From positions 2,064,856-2,128,855 of the forward strand of contig OX345645.1 of NCBI GenBank assembly GCA_947044365.1: a stretch of DNA of 64,000 bases. The letters run 5' to 3'. The notes beneath the pieces were generated by a model. That model was not told the origin of the DNA and made no database searches. It was given only the letters and a program-made list of their open reading frames with translations. How positions within the stretch are numbered: position 1 is the first letter of the stretch; the number at the start of each line of letters is the position of its first letter. Positions 34,639 through 57,400 of the stretch are shown in pieces. Position numbers and translations under genes: made by a program. The stretch is from Petrosia ficiformis. Its lineage: Eukaryota; Porifera; Demospongiae; Haplosclerida; Petrosiidae.

Positions 34639-34806
34639 ATGGGAGGAAAGCAAGATAAAGAAAAACTAGAAGAACCATCGCATGATGAAGGTCAAGTAGA
34701 GAAAACAGAACAGAAACAAAAAGATGAGCAGCCACCACCTACTGAGAGTCAGCCTGAAAAATCTGAAAATGATGATGGTACTGCTAAAGAAGACAAGAAT
34801 GAATAA
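34639..34806 (+). CDS. Small acidic, lysine/glutamate-rich protein or terminal exon
   Basis: 55 codons, ATG to TAA, immediately after a good acceptor (TTCTGTGCAG, ending 34630). The peptide starts MGGKQDKEKLEEPSHDEG and is wholly hydrophilic: many E, K, D and Q, with a PPP in the middle and no hydrophobic core, so probably disordered. The N-terminal MGG could be an N-myristoylation start, but position 6 is Asp rather than Ser/Thr. The frame is also open upstream to the acceptor (RR before the Met), so it may be the last exon of a spliced gene whose earlier exons I cannot identify. No family recognised. Confidence 0.4.
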   Translation: MGGKQDKEKLEEPSHDEGQVEKTEQKQKDEQPPPTESQPEKSENDDGTAKEDKNE

Positions 34807-35269
34807 TGTAACAAACGCAATATTTTACACATCAATATTAATTTTATTATTCTCAGTATTACAATTGTGATTGTTCTTATATATGATTGTTGTAAATTAT
34901 GATTTAGTAGCCAAAAGTATATATATTTATATACAAATGGAATGAGTACTAAATCCAAACATAGAAAACAGGTGTAAATGATTGTATTCCTTAAATAGTT
35001 AATAAGTTGTTCATTATTTTAAACATCAGATATGATTGTAATGTCGTTCAATTGTCAGAACACTGGTAACTTGACTGTCTGCTTGATTCATGGCAATTAC
35101 ATGTACCTGCTTGTTTTCACTTTCCTCTTCGGCTTTGCACTATCAGAATTAAATTATTCGTAATTCAGTGAGAAATGTTTGCATAAAGACACATGAATAC
35201 AGAAACATTCACATTACATAAATTAAAGTTCAGATTTGGTAGTCATTTTGATTATAGCTAGGACGATGA

Positions 35270-38200
35270 TCATCTTCGTTTAGGAAACAATTTTATAAAC
35301 AAAACCATTTGAATAAATATAATAAAAACAAGTATTAGCATTATCCATGTTCCCCACGAGCAGCTTCGATTCTTCTCTTTTAATTTGGCTGTTTCTCTGT
35401 TAATGCCCTCTACATTACTATCGGCAATCTCAATTGTCTTTTGAAGAACCTGAAAAAAATTTTACTTCATGATAATGGAGAGTCAACATTTGAAATTATC
35501 AGAGGGTGGAAATATTGAGCCAACTACCGAACATTTTGATCTGTTTTTAGCATTCTTGTCCTGCTCTCATACGCTTTGTATATAGATCAGTTTAAATTTA
35601 CCAGACATTCACAATGGCCAGCATGACTACCTGTTTTCACACCACTGGCTACATCAATATTAATGAAAGACTAAAACAATAGGGTCTAATCCACCATCAA
35701 ATACTGGTACAGCATTCAAATCATGTATTTGATTTCTAACGTTTCCTACTATCAAAACACAAAATATCTAATAATAATTTGTATTTTGTGAATGTTTTGT
35801 GGTATGGGTCTCAGTCTTTCATTTTCTAATATCATGTACATACATCCTTATCACTCTTAATGATATCCCTTGCTGCTTCTGAACGATGTTTCAATGATCG
35901 AGCAATTTCAATCATATCTTCGGCTATTTTTTCCTGCATTTCTTGATGTTTTGCTAAGACGGTTTCCATATCTCCTTTATTTTCACGACCAGAAGTGGTA
36001 CTCTTGATACTAGAAGACCCAAAAAGATCACTCTGTGTGTGTGTGTACAAAATATGATATAATTATCACAATACAGTAGCCATGACTTTGCTTCGTCCCC
36101 AGGCACTGCCATGCATACATGAGAGCCTGAGGATGAGGCAAGCCCTGGCCCTGATATTGTACAAGTTAACATTTTATGTAATGATGAAATAATTCACTAG
36201 CCAAATTGTCTATGCAGGTATAATATCCTATTGTCCTTCATGTGTAATGTCTGTAAATATGTTTACTATTTAAAGTCTATTCACAATGTCCTTTTAAATT
36301 AGGATGTCATGACTTCATATGTAATTAGTATAGTTTAATACCATAAGGTTAATACATGATTATACTGTAACTCAATAACTTATAGTATATAGTTTAATAC
36401 CATAAAGTTAATACATGATTATACTGTAACTCAATAACTTATAGTATATAGTTTAATACCATAAAGTTAATACATGATTATACTGTAACTCAATAACTTA
36501 TAGTATATAGTTTAATACCATAAAGTTAATACATGATTATACTGTAACTCAATAACTTATAGTATATAGTTTAATACCATAAGGTTAATACATGATTATA
36601 CTGTAACTCAATAACTTATAGTATATAGTTTAATACCATAAAGTTAATACATGATTATACTGTAACTCAATAACTTATAGTATATAGTTTAATGCCATAA
36701 AGTTAATACATGATTATACTGTAACTCAATAACTTATATGTAATATAGTTTAATGCCATAAAGTTAATACATGATTATACTGTAACTCAATAACTTATAG
36801 TATATAGTTTAATACCATAAGGTTAATACATGATTATACTGTAACTCAATAACTTATAGTATATAGTTTAATGTCATAAAGTTAATACATGATTATACTG
36901 TAACTCAATAACTTATAGCATATAGTTTAATGCCATAAAGTTAATACATGATTATACTGTAACTCAATAATGAAGCAATTATTTATAGCAGCTACATTTT
37001 TCTGAGGTCACGGTGAATGACCTTTAACTAATGTTTTAGTAACCCAGTCTGGCCCTCTCTTTTCCATTTATTACACCATTCAATCATCTTAATAGCTGAT
37101 GAAGTGCTTACTGAAAATCATTGTATACACATCATATACCTTACTGAACAGTTCCTCTCTCATATCTTGATAGTTACGACTCACTGCTTTTCTCAGTAAA
37201 CCACTTCCATGTACATTAGATGTATCGTATGACCTCTGATCAGGAGTGATATAGAGAGGAACAGAAGATCTGTGAGGAGTTTCTGCATATAACATAGTAA
37301 GTAACTTGTTATTACATTTGTAGTTTAAATTTGGTTGTTTTTGCAAAACAGCAAGATCGTCATGGAAAAAGAAATTTGAGAAAACATAAATATCAGGCAC
37401 TCATTTAGTTTGAAGTTAGTTGTCATGGAAACAAAAATGTTTACATATTGAAATCCAATTAGGTTGATATCAAAACAGAAATTCCAAGCAACACAAGATT
37501 TGAGATATCAGTTAAAATGTGGTAAAAAGAATCTGAAACGTGCGATAACTAACTATATCCTTACCTGTAGTTTGGATTGCTTCTGATCTCCAATCTACAT
37601 CATCTTTTCTTTGTCTTTGGTCTTGTCTTACCACTTCCTGAATAACAGAGAGTCGTTGTTTGAAGCTCCTCAGTTGATCAGAGTTCACACTGAAATGTAC
37701 ATAATAATAATTTACTCTTTGGCATAGCATGTGACCTAACATGTGACCTAACAAGCATTATAATAGTAAAACATGTGACCTTATTTTCAAATTGGGACAC
37801 TTTCCCACAAAATAATTTTGATCAAGGCTTACTTTTAATCGCTTGTCATTCCGCCACTTTGTACACTAAGTCAGGAAGCTATTTTTAAGTTTCTTAGATA
37901 CTGGATTTCGTTGACTTCCTGTACAAAATGCTGAAATGATGAACGAAGGATTTGATCAAAATAATTTATGAGAAATGTCTAGGACATATATTTAGGTAAA
38001 AACAAGCTGATACTTGAATTAGTATCTACAATTGCTCTTCAGCTCAAGCTCCAGCGGCTAGTGGTTATAAGAGCACTTGAACTGGAATTAGGGATCTGAG
38101 GATCAAATTCCAGCTGGTGTAATGTAAAAACTGATAAACTGGTAGTATTGGTAGTAGGAACTTAATAGTTGTCAATATTATAATGTGAGTATCTCAATAC

Positions 38201-40702
38201 AAATCATGTTTCTAATAGAAAATACAATTATAATTTTCCGTTAGAAACATGATTATAATGTTCCTAATTGAGAATACATATGTACTATCCATTAGAAACA
38301 TAATGATTGCTAATACTGTCAGTTATAGCGTAAGTATTATGTTCCTATTTGAAGGTACAGCAATATGATAGATGGATGGAAAAGATATAACTAAACTATT
38401 TGCTTGAAAACGACCACTAGTTTTGTCTTCATTGACTTACTCTGGATATAAACAGATGCTTTCATAGTTGGAAATTCTAAAGCTCATTTACATTTACACC
38501 AAAATTAGAATGTAATGACTTTATATGTACGTGATAAGGTTAATACATGATTATACTGTAACTCAATAAAGCAATGGATTGAAATATGATGTCCATAATC
38601 TTTTTGATCATTCCAAACTAAAATTCTAAACAATAATTTTTATGGCCTGCAGAGCCATTCTTGTGATTGCTTTTTAATGTATACATGTATATAATTATGT
38701 GGTTATATATTCTTGTGTCATATATACATCGTATATGTAGTTAAGGAAATAGCATCTTTCTGGGGGCTCAGTCAAATAATGGGTGTGGCACATAAACGAA
38801 CGAGCACTCAAGCTATAGCAGATTAGCAGGATGAATTCAGCTTGTGGAACTGGACTTGCTAGTTATTATAGCTAAAAATTAGCCTAAAATACATTACAAA
38901 AGTTAAGTAAGAAGAATAGAAAAAAGTAATCATATTATGTTGATGGTTATGTTATTAGTTGTTACTAGATATTGTGATTACAAAGTAATCATAGGAATAC
39001 TTTTCCATATATCTTGTTTCCTAAGGTCAAAGTGCAAATGACATTTAGCAAATGAACATTGAGATATTGTCTGTCACCATTGACAGTTGAGCTACATAGG
39101 AGCTTATAAAAAACAAATATTCATTTTAGTATGTTCATTTATGACAAATGATGATGCAATAAATTATCGTAATTATTTTGTTATTCAACTAAATATCTCA
39201 GTTAGCTTACAGCTATCACAAGACTACCTATTAATTTAATTATCCCTTCCCAAGAGTTCAGAATCAGTGTAATAAACAGTTACAGGTAATCATTATCCAT
39301 GTTACTCTATCCCTGCAATCCTATTGGTTGGTGGGCTCAACAGCTAGTGAGGAGTTTTTAATTGTTTTATTTTAGTACATGAACATTTAAATATTATCTG
39401 GTCAGGCATAGGAACTTCAAAACATAACATTTAGTTCAGTATTGTTATTCTACTAAATATCTCAACTATTTCAAGTTTGCTACAGTTAGCATACAGCAGA
39501 CATGGGCTAATAGTAATGATTACTTGTTTCATGGTAATAGTAATAGTAATAGGTAATTAAATAACTGAGGTAATAGTAATAGACAGTCAAGTAATAGTAT
39601 TAGTAATAGTAATATACAATCTCCATGTTGAGGTAATAGGGATTGACCTTAAGTAATATGTTCATTTAAAGTAGAGGCAGTAGAATAACATTTTAGTATT
39701 GGAAGGAAATTTTTGGCTGGAAAGGTGCAGACTTATTGATTCTGTTTTCGAGAAACTCATGAACTTTAATAAAGTCATTTAGTTTAATACACAAAAGAAT
39801 TTCAAAAGAAACCTCAATGCTATAGTGGGCAGTAATAGTGATAGTAATACTATTATACTGATTTGTAAGGTAATAGTAATAGTAACATATTACACCGACT
39901 TAAGAGGTATTAGCAAGAGTAATAGTAATGCTGATTTTTAAGGTAATAGTAATAGTAATATATCACATTCCATTGTAATTGACCTCATGTCTGGCTTACA
40001 GCTATCACAAAACTACCTATTAATTTAATTATCCCTTCCCAAGAGTTCCGAATCAAAGTCATAGCGAGTTACAGGTAATCATACTCTATTCCTACTTTCC
40101 TTCTTGGTTGATTCCATTGTGGGTAAAGTAGGTTCATATTCGTGATGACCTCAAAATTAGAATGTGATGATTTTATATGCAATATATATAGTGTCATAAG
40201 GTTAATACTGTGAGTAAATGAAGCAATGGATTGGAATTTGACATGCACAAAAAAGAAGGATAATATGAAAATAGTGTCGCTAAAAAGAATGTTAGTTATT
40301 CCAAAATAGAGTTATGAACATTTATCTGAGGTCACAGTGAACGTGAATGTTGATACGACATCAAAAAAAGATCTATTTTAAAATAGATGCAGATCTATTG
40401 CAGTCATTGTTAGAGCAGTGGTTTGGTTGACTTTGCACACTAAATATATAACAATGTAAGATCTTACTAGCTGCTGTATTTCTGATCCAACTCAATCACT
40501 TGTTCACTCAGAGATTCCACATACTAAAAAAAAAAATTTATGATGGGTGTGGTTTTATGATCACAGTACTGTGTTTATATACCTTGGTGATTCTCCATTT
40601 TTGACCTTTAATCTTGTATTTACCACCTAATATATCTTCACATCTAGAAATAAGTCGTTCAATGTTCTTTATGCGAACAGCTACACCTGTACTTTCGCCC
40701 AT
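35270..40702 (-). CDS. USE1: Vesicle transport SNARE USE1
   Basis: ER-localised SNARE of Golgi-to-ER retrograde transport, partner of syntaxin-18, Sec20 and Sec22. Exons from 5' to 3': 40702-40583, 40523-40468, 37689-37565, 37282-37140, 36032-35844, 35449-35270. Total 813 nt in frame, 270 aa (human 259). The N-terminus (NIERLISRCEDIL, then KWRITKYVESL) matches the family's first helix. The SNARE helix (about 160-235) holds EKIAEDMIEIARSLK and SEAARDIIKSD. The C-terminus is a single tail anchor of about 22 hydrophobic residues (about 243-264) followed by KLFPKRR, a basic ER-type tail. The start codon is 113 bp downstream of the PARP16 stop on the same strand. Introns 2 and 4 are bloated by repeats. 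Confidence 0.9.
36272..37032. repeat. Family B MITE with internal 59-bp minisatellite expansion
   Basis: The ends are those of family B (AGTCTATTCACAATGTCCT at left, TGAGGTCACGGTGAATGACC at right). The inner block AAGTTAATACATGATTATAC...TAACTTATAGTATATAGTT is repeated about 11 times with a period near 59 bp. In the USE1 intron between the exons at 37140 and 36032. Confidence 0.9.
38054..38112 (+). repeat. tRNA-derived SINE-like fragment
   Basis: GCGGCTAGTGGTTATAAGAG resembles a Pol III A box and AGGATCAAATTCC a B box, spaced about 30 bp apart as in tRNA heads. In a USE1 intron. It cannot form a full cloverleaf that I can verify, so it is a SINE relic rather than a tRNA gene. Confidence 0.45.
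38480..38660. mobile_element. Partial MITE-like family B copy
   Basis: Retains TTAGAATGTAATGACTTTAT and TTAATACATGATTATACTGT and loses one end. In the large USE1 intron 2. Confidence 0.6.
39500..39965. repeat. Degenerate TAATAG triplet-type repeat
   Basis: Many copies of GTAATAGTAATAG interrupted by unique sequence, in USE1 intron 2. Outside it, flanking 120-bp segments at 39200-39300 and 39990-40080 (AGCTATCACAA...CTACCTATTAATTTAATTAT) form a direct repeat, so the block may be an expanded insert. Confidence 0.7.
40130..40350. mobile_element. MITE-like family B copy
   Basis: USE1 intron 2. Ends TTCATATTCGTGATGACCTC and GAGGTCACAGTGAACGTGAA; shortened interior. Confidence 0.7.
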
Positions 40703-40815
40703 TGTAATTATTATTAATTATTGTTTAAATTATATTAAAATTTTTCAATCATTAATTAAGCATTAAAAATTTTAAAACCATATTCTCAAATTTCTCTCAT
40801 CACATTGACTATCAT

Positions 40816-43800
40816 TTATATAGTTAAATGTTTTCTTGTGTATTGATAGAATAGTTTGGAGACATATCTTGATTTCCACAGACCAATAAGCAAGAGTAAA
40901 CTGATATATATTACGACTAGAATAGTCCACTTATGTCTGTACATCCAATGATGAGAAGGCCTTTTGAAAGAGAGAGAGAGTATGTATGTATGTATTATGT
41001 ACTTATTATGTATGTATGTACATGTATGTATGTATGTACATGTATGTATGTATGTACATGTATGTATGTATGTACATGTATGTATGTGTCAAATACAAAG
41101 TTGATATTTTATACCTTGGTCTTGCTCGTTCCTGAGCGAAAACAAGAATATATTTCAGTCTTAATAATTGATCATTAGTTACCACAAAGTAACGCTCTGG
41201 TATCTTCTGATTCAACGAAGGTTCTCCACCTACTTGAACTCGTGATCTGTATGGATGCGTACAATGTTATGCACATAGATAGATACATATATATATATAT
41301 ATATATAATTATATATAATTATATATACTATACTATACTACACATACATACATAGATACATGTACATACATACATACATACATACATGTACATACATACA
41401 TACATACATACATACAAACATATATACATACATACATACATACATATATACATACATACATACATATATACATACATCCATACATACATATGTACATACA
41501 TACATACATACATATATACATTACATACATACATACATATATACATACATACATACATACATACATAAATTCGAAATAATGCATGCATAGTGTGCACAGA
41601 TCACATACATATTCTCTTAGATGCATCGCAGCATTAGATTCATTCACCTGATTTCTGGATGGTCAACAACCTCACAAACAGCAACCATACTACACAATGG
41701 TGGCAACAAGCTGTTAATCCAGATGTTGGCACTAGGACTGAAATTCATACATACACCCAGATCGGTTGATAAATACGTTCCTTCTCCAAATAAACCAGTC
41801 TATATAAATAGGTATTGGATATGTTGGCTGTTATTTTAAGGTATGATGGATAAATTGATGGACGAATGGATGATGATTGGTTGTATGTATGTAATGTATG
41901 TATGTATGGATGGATGGAAGGATGGATATATGTATGGATGAATGGATAGTGTATGTATGTATGTATGTATGTACATAAGTATGTATCTATGTATGTAATG
42001 GATATATATATAGATGGATGGAAAAAATGGATGAAAGGATGGGATGAATGGACAAATGAATGGATGGGTGGACTGTCAGATTTCTCAAAGGGAAGATCAG
42101 AGACATGGTTGTTCATAATTATATAATAAAACATTCCAAACCAAACCTTATTCATGTGGCTCAAAAGACCAATGTGAGCAATACAATGGAAGTTCTCTAC
42201 TCTAGTGCCATGATAAGCAAGAAATGATCCATGATTTTTTGACAATTCCTGCCATTTCTGTTCTTTTTCTGGTGTATATTTTAATTCAAAAATGGCGTGT
42301 GGTTTAGTGGAATGACTTGAACCTGGAGTTTGGTTCTCTATGTAGGAGAACTATTATAAGAAAACAATTGATTTTGAGACCAAGGCAAATAAAATTAAAA
42401 TTATCCATGGATGAATGGTTGGTTAGACAGATGGATATAAGGATAGACAGATGAATGGATGGGTGGTTAGATACATGAATGTATGGATAGATAATGAATA
42501 GATGGCTAGATAGATAAAGATATACAGATGAATAGACGGAAGGTTAGATAGATGAATGTACGTACGAATCAATGGATGGATGGTTAGATAGATAGATGTA
42601 TGGATACACAGATGAATGGATGGGTGGTTAGATAGATAGATGTATGAGTGAAGAAGTATAAAATGGATAGACAGATGAATGGATGGGTGGTTAGTTAGAT
42701 GGAAGTATAAAATTAATGATACATAGGTGGATGCATGGACAGTTAAAATTAATAGCAAGTGTACAAAATCATGAACAGAACCAGGAGCTTATGACAGAAC
42801 TATCTTGTATTTCATACAAAGGTAAACTAGCTTCCTACAAATCAATGCACCACTGATTATATACTATACAATAATGAATTAGTGATATAATGATACGTAC
42901 TTCAAAGAATCCAAGTGGACTCAGAGTTCTTACAAGGGTTCTATATCAGGGTGGCACCCTTTGATATGTTACTAGCATACTTCTTATCTCACAACCGACT
43001 TTTAATAATTATTTATAACAAAAAAATTAGTCGAGCAAATGTAATTATATAACAAGTAACTAGGAAAGCATTCTTACGTACACATGTATGTGCACCAGAT
43101 CTGTGTGTTGGTGTAATATGGTAAATACACCATTCTAATATGCGAAAGGAATAGTTATTGTATCACTTACTTCTGAAACTGGTTTTGAGTGCAACGAGAA
43201 TGTTTTGTTATGTGTAATCCAGTGAAGAAGTTTCAAGACCTGATTATCAACACTGTCAGGTTGTATTTGTATCTTGCTTAATAATGGAAGGTCTTTGAAA
43301 ACAGCCCTCTACAATAATAACAACAGAAATTAATAAGCAGACCCATCTAATTTAATGTTACCATGGAAACTATCTAATACCCTTGTCTGTCTGTAGGTAA
43401 CATTCACCTGCACAAAGACCCAGAAAATGTGTGTGTGTGTTGACACGACATAATAATTTTGAAATTTGAATTAATTGTCGCTATGGTTTCTGAAGGCTTG
43501 CATAATTTCTTATTCATGTCATCTTCTTTCTCTAACACTTGAGAACTCTTCTCATCTTTTTTTTCATCTTTTCCATTTACATTTTACATTAATAGGCATG
43601 GTTTAACCTTGTTGCCATGGTTTCTTATGTGTAGGTATGTCTAAAAAGGCTTCAGACACGGGTTTATTATAATTATAGATTATTAAAATTATAGATTATT
43701 AAAATGTACAATTCCAGAAACAGTCCTATTTCAAAAAGTCTAGCAGATATCAGCCTCATTCCCAACTGCCCACACTCTTAACATTATGAACATGGGTGAC

Positions 43801-44309
43801 TAGGAACGAGACTAAGAATACATGATTATCTCTAAACACAATATAGTTTTGTAAAGTCTATTCACACTCACGATAACCTCAGAATGACTATACTATGACT
43901 CAATAATGAAGCAATGGATTGAAATTTGACATCAACCAAAAAAAGAATGGGAAAGAGAGAGAGATTGTATGAAAATGGCACAGGTACAAAGATTGTTACT
44001 CATTCCAGTTATGAACATTTTCCTGAGATCATGGTGAATGTAAATGACCTTTAGTTTGTTGTTATCCAGGTACACAGGAATGTCATAAAACGAACTCTTA
44101 TAACTTACCAATCCATCTACATCTTTAGTACCATCAGTTAGTATGTATTGGGACGGGAATGGCCTCAGCACTGTATCATGACGATAATTAGTCAGTGCTG
44201 ACCAAAACAGAGAAACAAGACAATCAGAAGCTGGCATATCAGTAGAAAGAGCTGATAATAAATCGTACTTGTATTGGTCTGAATTCTCATCTTCATCCTT
44301 GAGTGACAT
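40816..44309 (-). CDS. PARP16: Mono-ADP-ribosyltransferase PARP16
   Basis: Tail-anchored ER/nuclear-envelope enzyme that transfers single ADP-ribose units from NAD+; in mammals it is reported to modify PERK, IRE1 and karyopherin-beta1. Exons from 5' to 3': 44309-44109, 43308-43171, 42350-42147, 41799-41648, 41246-41115, 40960-40816. Total 972 nt, 323 aa (human 322). A helical N-terminal regulatory region covers about 1-105. Catalytic domain: FLAYHGTRVENFH (His160), LFGEGTYLSTDL (Tyr190) and IPERYFVVTNDQLLR (Tyr251) give the H-Y-Y triad of mono-ADP-ribosylating members. A single span at about 287-304 (WTILVVIYISLLLLIGLW) and a short basic lumenal tail close the protein. Divergent from the HECT ligase gene, 116 bp apart, and 113 bp upstream of USE1 on the same strand. 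Confidence 0.94.
41340..41575. repeat. CATA microsatellite in a PARP16 intron
   Basis: CATACATA runs with TATATA and TGTACA interruptions. Open frames on both strands (Tyr/Met/Ile/His) are translation of the repeat. Confidence 0.95.
41865..42725. repeat. ATGG/ATGT degenerate tetranucleotide tracts flanking PARP16 exon 3
   Basis: Two blocks (41865-42075 and 42405-42725) of GGATGGAT, TATGTATG and GATAGATA type lie on either side of exon 3 (42147-42350). Long open frames here are artefacts. Confidence 0.9.
43852..44052. mobile_element. MITE-like family B copy
   Basis: PARP16 intron 1. Ends AAGTCTATTCACACTCACGA and ATGGTGAATGTAAATGACCT, shortened interior with GAAGCAATGGATTGAAATTT. Confidence 0.75.
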
Positions 44310-44425
44310 TACCAATTTATTTGAATTCGAATGGGTTAAATATTTATTTAGCGATAATAATTATTATTAATAGAATTAATATTTTTAATATTATTTTTTT
44401 ATACTCAATATACTCTAAAGAGAAA
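44310..44425. promoter_or_regulatory. Bidirectional promoter, PARP16 / HECT ligase
   Basis: 116 bp between two divergent ATGs. Very AT-rich (ATTATTATTAATAG, TATTATTTTTTTATA). No recognisable factor site stands out. Promoter role inferred from the arrangement. Confidence 0.5.
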
Positions 44426-53785
<9,360 letters not shown>

Positions 53786-54419
53786 CAATTAGAAATATAA
53801 ATTTATTTTGTAGTTACAATTTAAAGTGTGTATGTTTTCACATCTGCTTTATGCTTTGTTCTTCCATTTGTATTTTTGTCTGAATAAACTTTTAGTTTTA
53901 TTTCATAATTGAGCAACAATATTCCACTTAGTGCTCTTATTTCATCTTGACATTTAAATTTTAACAATAACAATTTTCAGAAAATACAGACTAGTAGTGT
54001 GGAAACCAATCCCCTTCCTCTTTGCAAAGGGAGCTGATCTCCACTCTCCAAATTGATTGTTAAATTGCAGCCCATCATAGTACATCATTGTAACCAGCAA
54101 AATCATCTGCTAAGAACATTGTTCTCAGATTAAATTAAGGAAGTCCATCAGCTTCCAGCTGGGTTTGTAGTCTTCAAATAACATCATAAAACCGGACCCA
54201 GGTCTCGTAGTCATGCAACGCTGAATAATTACATTCGTGTTCATGGTCCTGCTCAGTGTTGTGGTAGTATATAGACAGAGTGGCAAACCACATTGAACTG
54301 ATATATGTATAAAACATAATATCCAAAAAAAAGAGTGATTGATTTTTTAGATTTCACACATGTACACAAAACAAATTCCTATAATACTGTTCACAGTTGT
54401 ATCACATCACATACAAGAT
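53786..54419. other. Convergent 3' region between the HECT ligase and nicalin
   Basis: Holds the plus-strand AATAAA (53883-53888) shortly after the HECT stop. No coding exon and no repeat family recognised. Presumed 3' UTRs of two convergent genes. Confidence 0.6.
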
Positions 54420-57400
54420 CTAGTCTCCCTTTAGTCTCTTTTTTGATACAAGAGGTGAGATACGTTCTTGAAAGACATGAAAATACTAAAGATAGGAAAA
54501 ATTATTGACATGGGATAATAATAAGTTCATCATTGACGATCAATCCATCCATCCATTAATCTATCATCTAATAGTCCATATTAATCAATGTATCAGTCTG
54601 TCCATTAATCTATCATCCAATAGTCCATATTAATCAATGTATCAGTCTATCCATTTGTCCATTAATCTATCATCTAATAGTCCATACTAATCAATGTATC
54701 AGTCTATCCATTTGTCCATTAATCTATCATCTAATAGTCCATATTAATCAATGTATCAGTCTATCCATTTGTCCATTAATCTATCATCTAATAGTCCATA
54801 TTACCATCTATTAATTTGTCAGTCATTAGTCCATTAATCTATCATCTAATCATTCATCAGTTCATCCATTAGTCCATTGATCTTGTCGATAAGTCAATCC
54901 ATACATATACATTCAGTATCCAATGCTTGTATCTCATTCTCACCGTTACTATCAAATATATAACTCCAACATAAGCTGCGATACCCAGTGCCAAGAACAG
55001 ATCAAAGATAGCTGGTTTTACACTAATAGAAAACAAAAATGATCAATCTGATTGGACGTTTTAATACACCATCACAGCTGTACAATACCACCTGTATGAT
55101 ATATTCAAGACCCTTCGAAAATTATTTTCCAGATCTTGGAGCAAGCTCAATGAGGTAGTATATTTCAATACTTAAGATTATTACATAAATTATAGAGTCA
55201 GGCAATAACACAAATAGTTATCACAATACATTATACATGCAAAATGTGGTTAACATGAATGACCTAGAGATACACTATGTAATGAAGTGTTTGCTCTAGG
55301 GTATGAAAACTAGGCGCCTCATCAATATTCATCGAGTAATCATTTAATCTTGGTTTTCACTCTATGTTATAGGTACCATACAACAAAAAACCATCACTAT
55401 TACTAATTTATAATTTGTTGAAAGAGCTCAACACCTTTCAGTGATAAAATCTACAATTTTAGGCATCCAGCACTCAACTTTAGGCGTCCAGAGACACCTA
55501 AACACCCTCTAGAGCAAACACTAAGATGTACCTGTATGCATGCATAGTTGTAGAGTGTTCTGTGTACATCACAAACTCTGGATCACTAGAAAAGTAATTA
55601 TTACTAATTTAATATGAGGTTGATGATTAAAATATTGTTACCTTTTGTCTGGTTTGTGTGCGAAAGAGGATACCTCATCAACATATTTGGAAAGAGTCTG
55701 CAAAGAAGAAATGGAATAATAGTCCAATTAATGATGTTAAGCTGTGCTGTCATTTGATCAAATGAGGTAGTCACCATATATAATTTATATTTTGCATCAC
55801 AATAATAAGATATTTTTTGTAAGAATTAATTTTTCACATACAAAGAAAGTAATAGCAAATGAAATGTATGGTTACTTACAAAGGAATTACAAAAGAATGT
55901 AAATGTTCACACTCATTATTGAATTCTGTGGATTGTATAAGTGTCATTTTAGTTTGTTAGTTAATATAGCTATCCGTTTATGAATTTTCATATACACTTG
56001 TATGGTATACTACAGAAACGCTAAATTCTAATGAATAAGGGTGGGTGAAAGAGGAAGTGAATAAATGCTGGTAGTCACTAGGAACAGAACCCAGAGCTAC
56101 TGACTTCAGTCACCAGTGCTCTCACCAGTGAGCTATGATGACCAGAAAATCATCAGCACTTCACAGTCCTCTATATATACTGCATGGGACTACGTGGCTA
56201 ACATATCCATACATATACATTCATATATGAGGGGATCTGCTGGCCATATACTCCAACATGGCTAACAGATGCCCTCATATACTAACCTTTTCCAGAGTGA
56301 GTAATAACGAGTGGTCTTTAGTTAACAACTGAGGAGATCTTGGAATAGATGAGAGTTTCTCTACCCAAGCAGATAAATATTTTTCTCTTACTCTCTATAT
56401 GTGAGGAAGATGACAGTAGTATTTCAAGGGCCTGGATGACATTACTAAAATAAAATCTCACCCTCTCCCCCCAATATCAAAATGCGATCATATAGTATAT
56501 CAAGATTGCCCAGGCCTACTTTTCTTTGCTTACCATACTTCCAGTGAATAATGGACTAGAATAATTGTCCTGTAATAAATTTGAGTAGGAATAGTTCAAT
56601 AAAAGGGTCCAGTAATATTGAACTTACTATATCACTCAGACCCAGTATATGTCTACCAATAGCTTCAGCCAGTAACTGAACATTTTGAAATAACTTCTTA
56701 TGGTCAATTCTAATATTTAAAATATTTGAAATATGTCAATATTGAATGAGTCAGAACCAGTGTGACTACCCCAGTCAGAACTAGTATGACTACCCTAGTC
56801 AGAACCAGTGTGACTACCCCAGTCAGAACCAGTGTGACTACCCCAGTCAGAACCAGTGTGACTACCCCAGTCAGATCTACCCCAGTCAGAACCAGTGTGA
56901 CTACCCTAGTCAGAACCAGTGTGACTACCCCAGTCAGAACCAGTGTGACTACCCTAGTCAGAAACAGTGTGACTACCCTAGCCAGAACCAGTGTGACTAC
57001 CCTAGTCAGAAACAGTGTGACTACCCTAGCCAGAACCAGTGTGACTACTTTAGCCAGAACCAGTGTGACTACTTTAGCCAGAACCAGTGTGACTACCCCA
57101 GTCAGAACCAGTGTGACTACCCCAGTCAGAACCAGTGTGACTACCCCAGTCAGAACCAGTGTGACTACCCTAGTCAGAACCAGTGTGACTACCCTAGTCA
57201 GAACCAGTGTGACTACCCCAGTCAGAACCAGTGTAACTACTTTAGTCAGAACCAGTGTAATTACTTTAGCCAGAACCAGTGTGACTACCCTAGTCAGAAC
57301 CAGTGTAACTACCCCAGTCAGATCTACCCTAGTCAGAACCAGTGTGACTACCCTAGTCAGAACCAGTGTAATTACTTTAGCCAGAACCAGTGTGACTACC

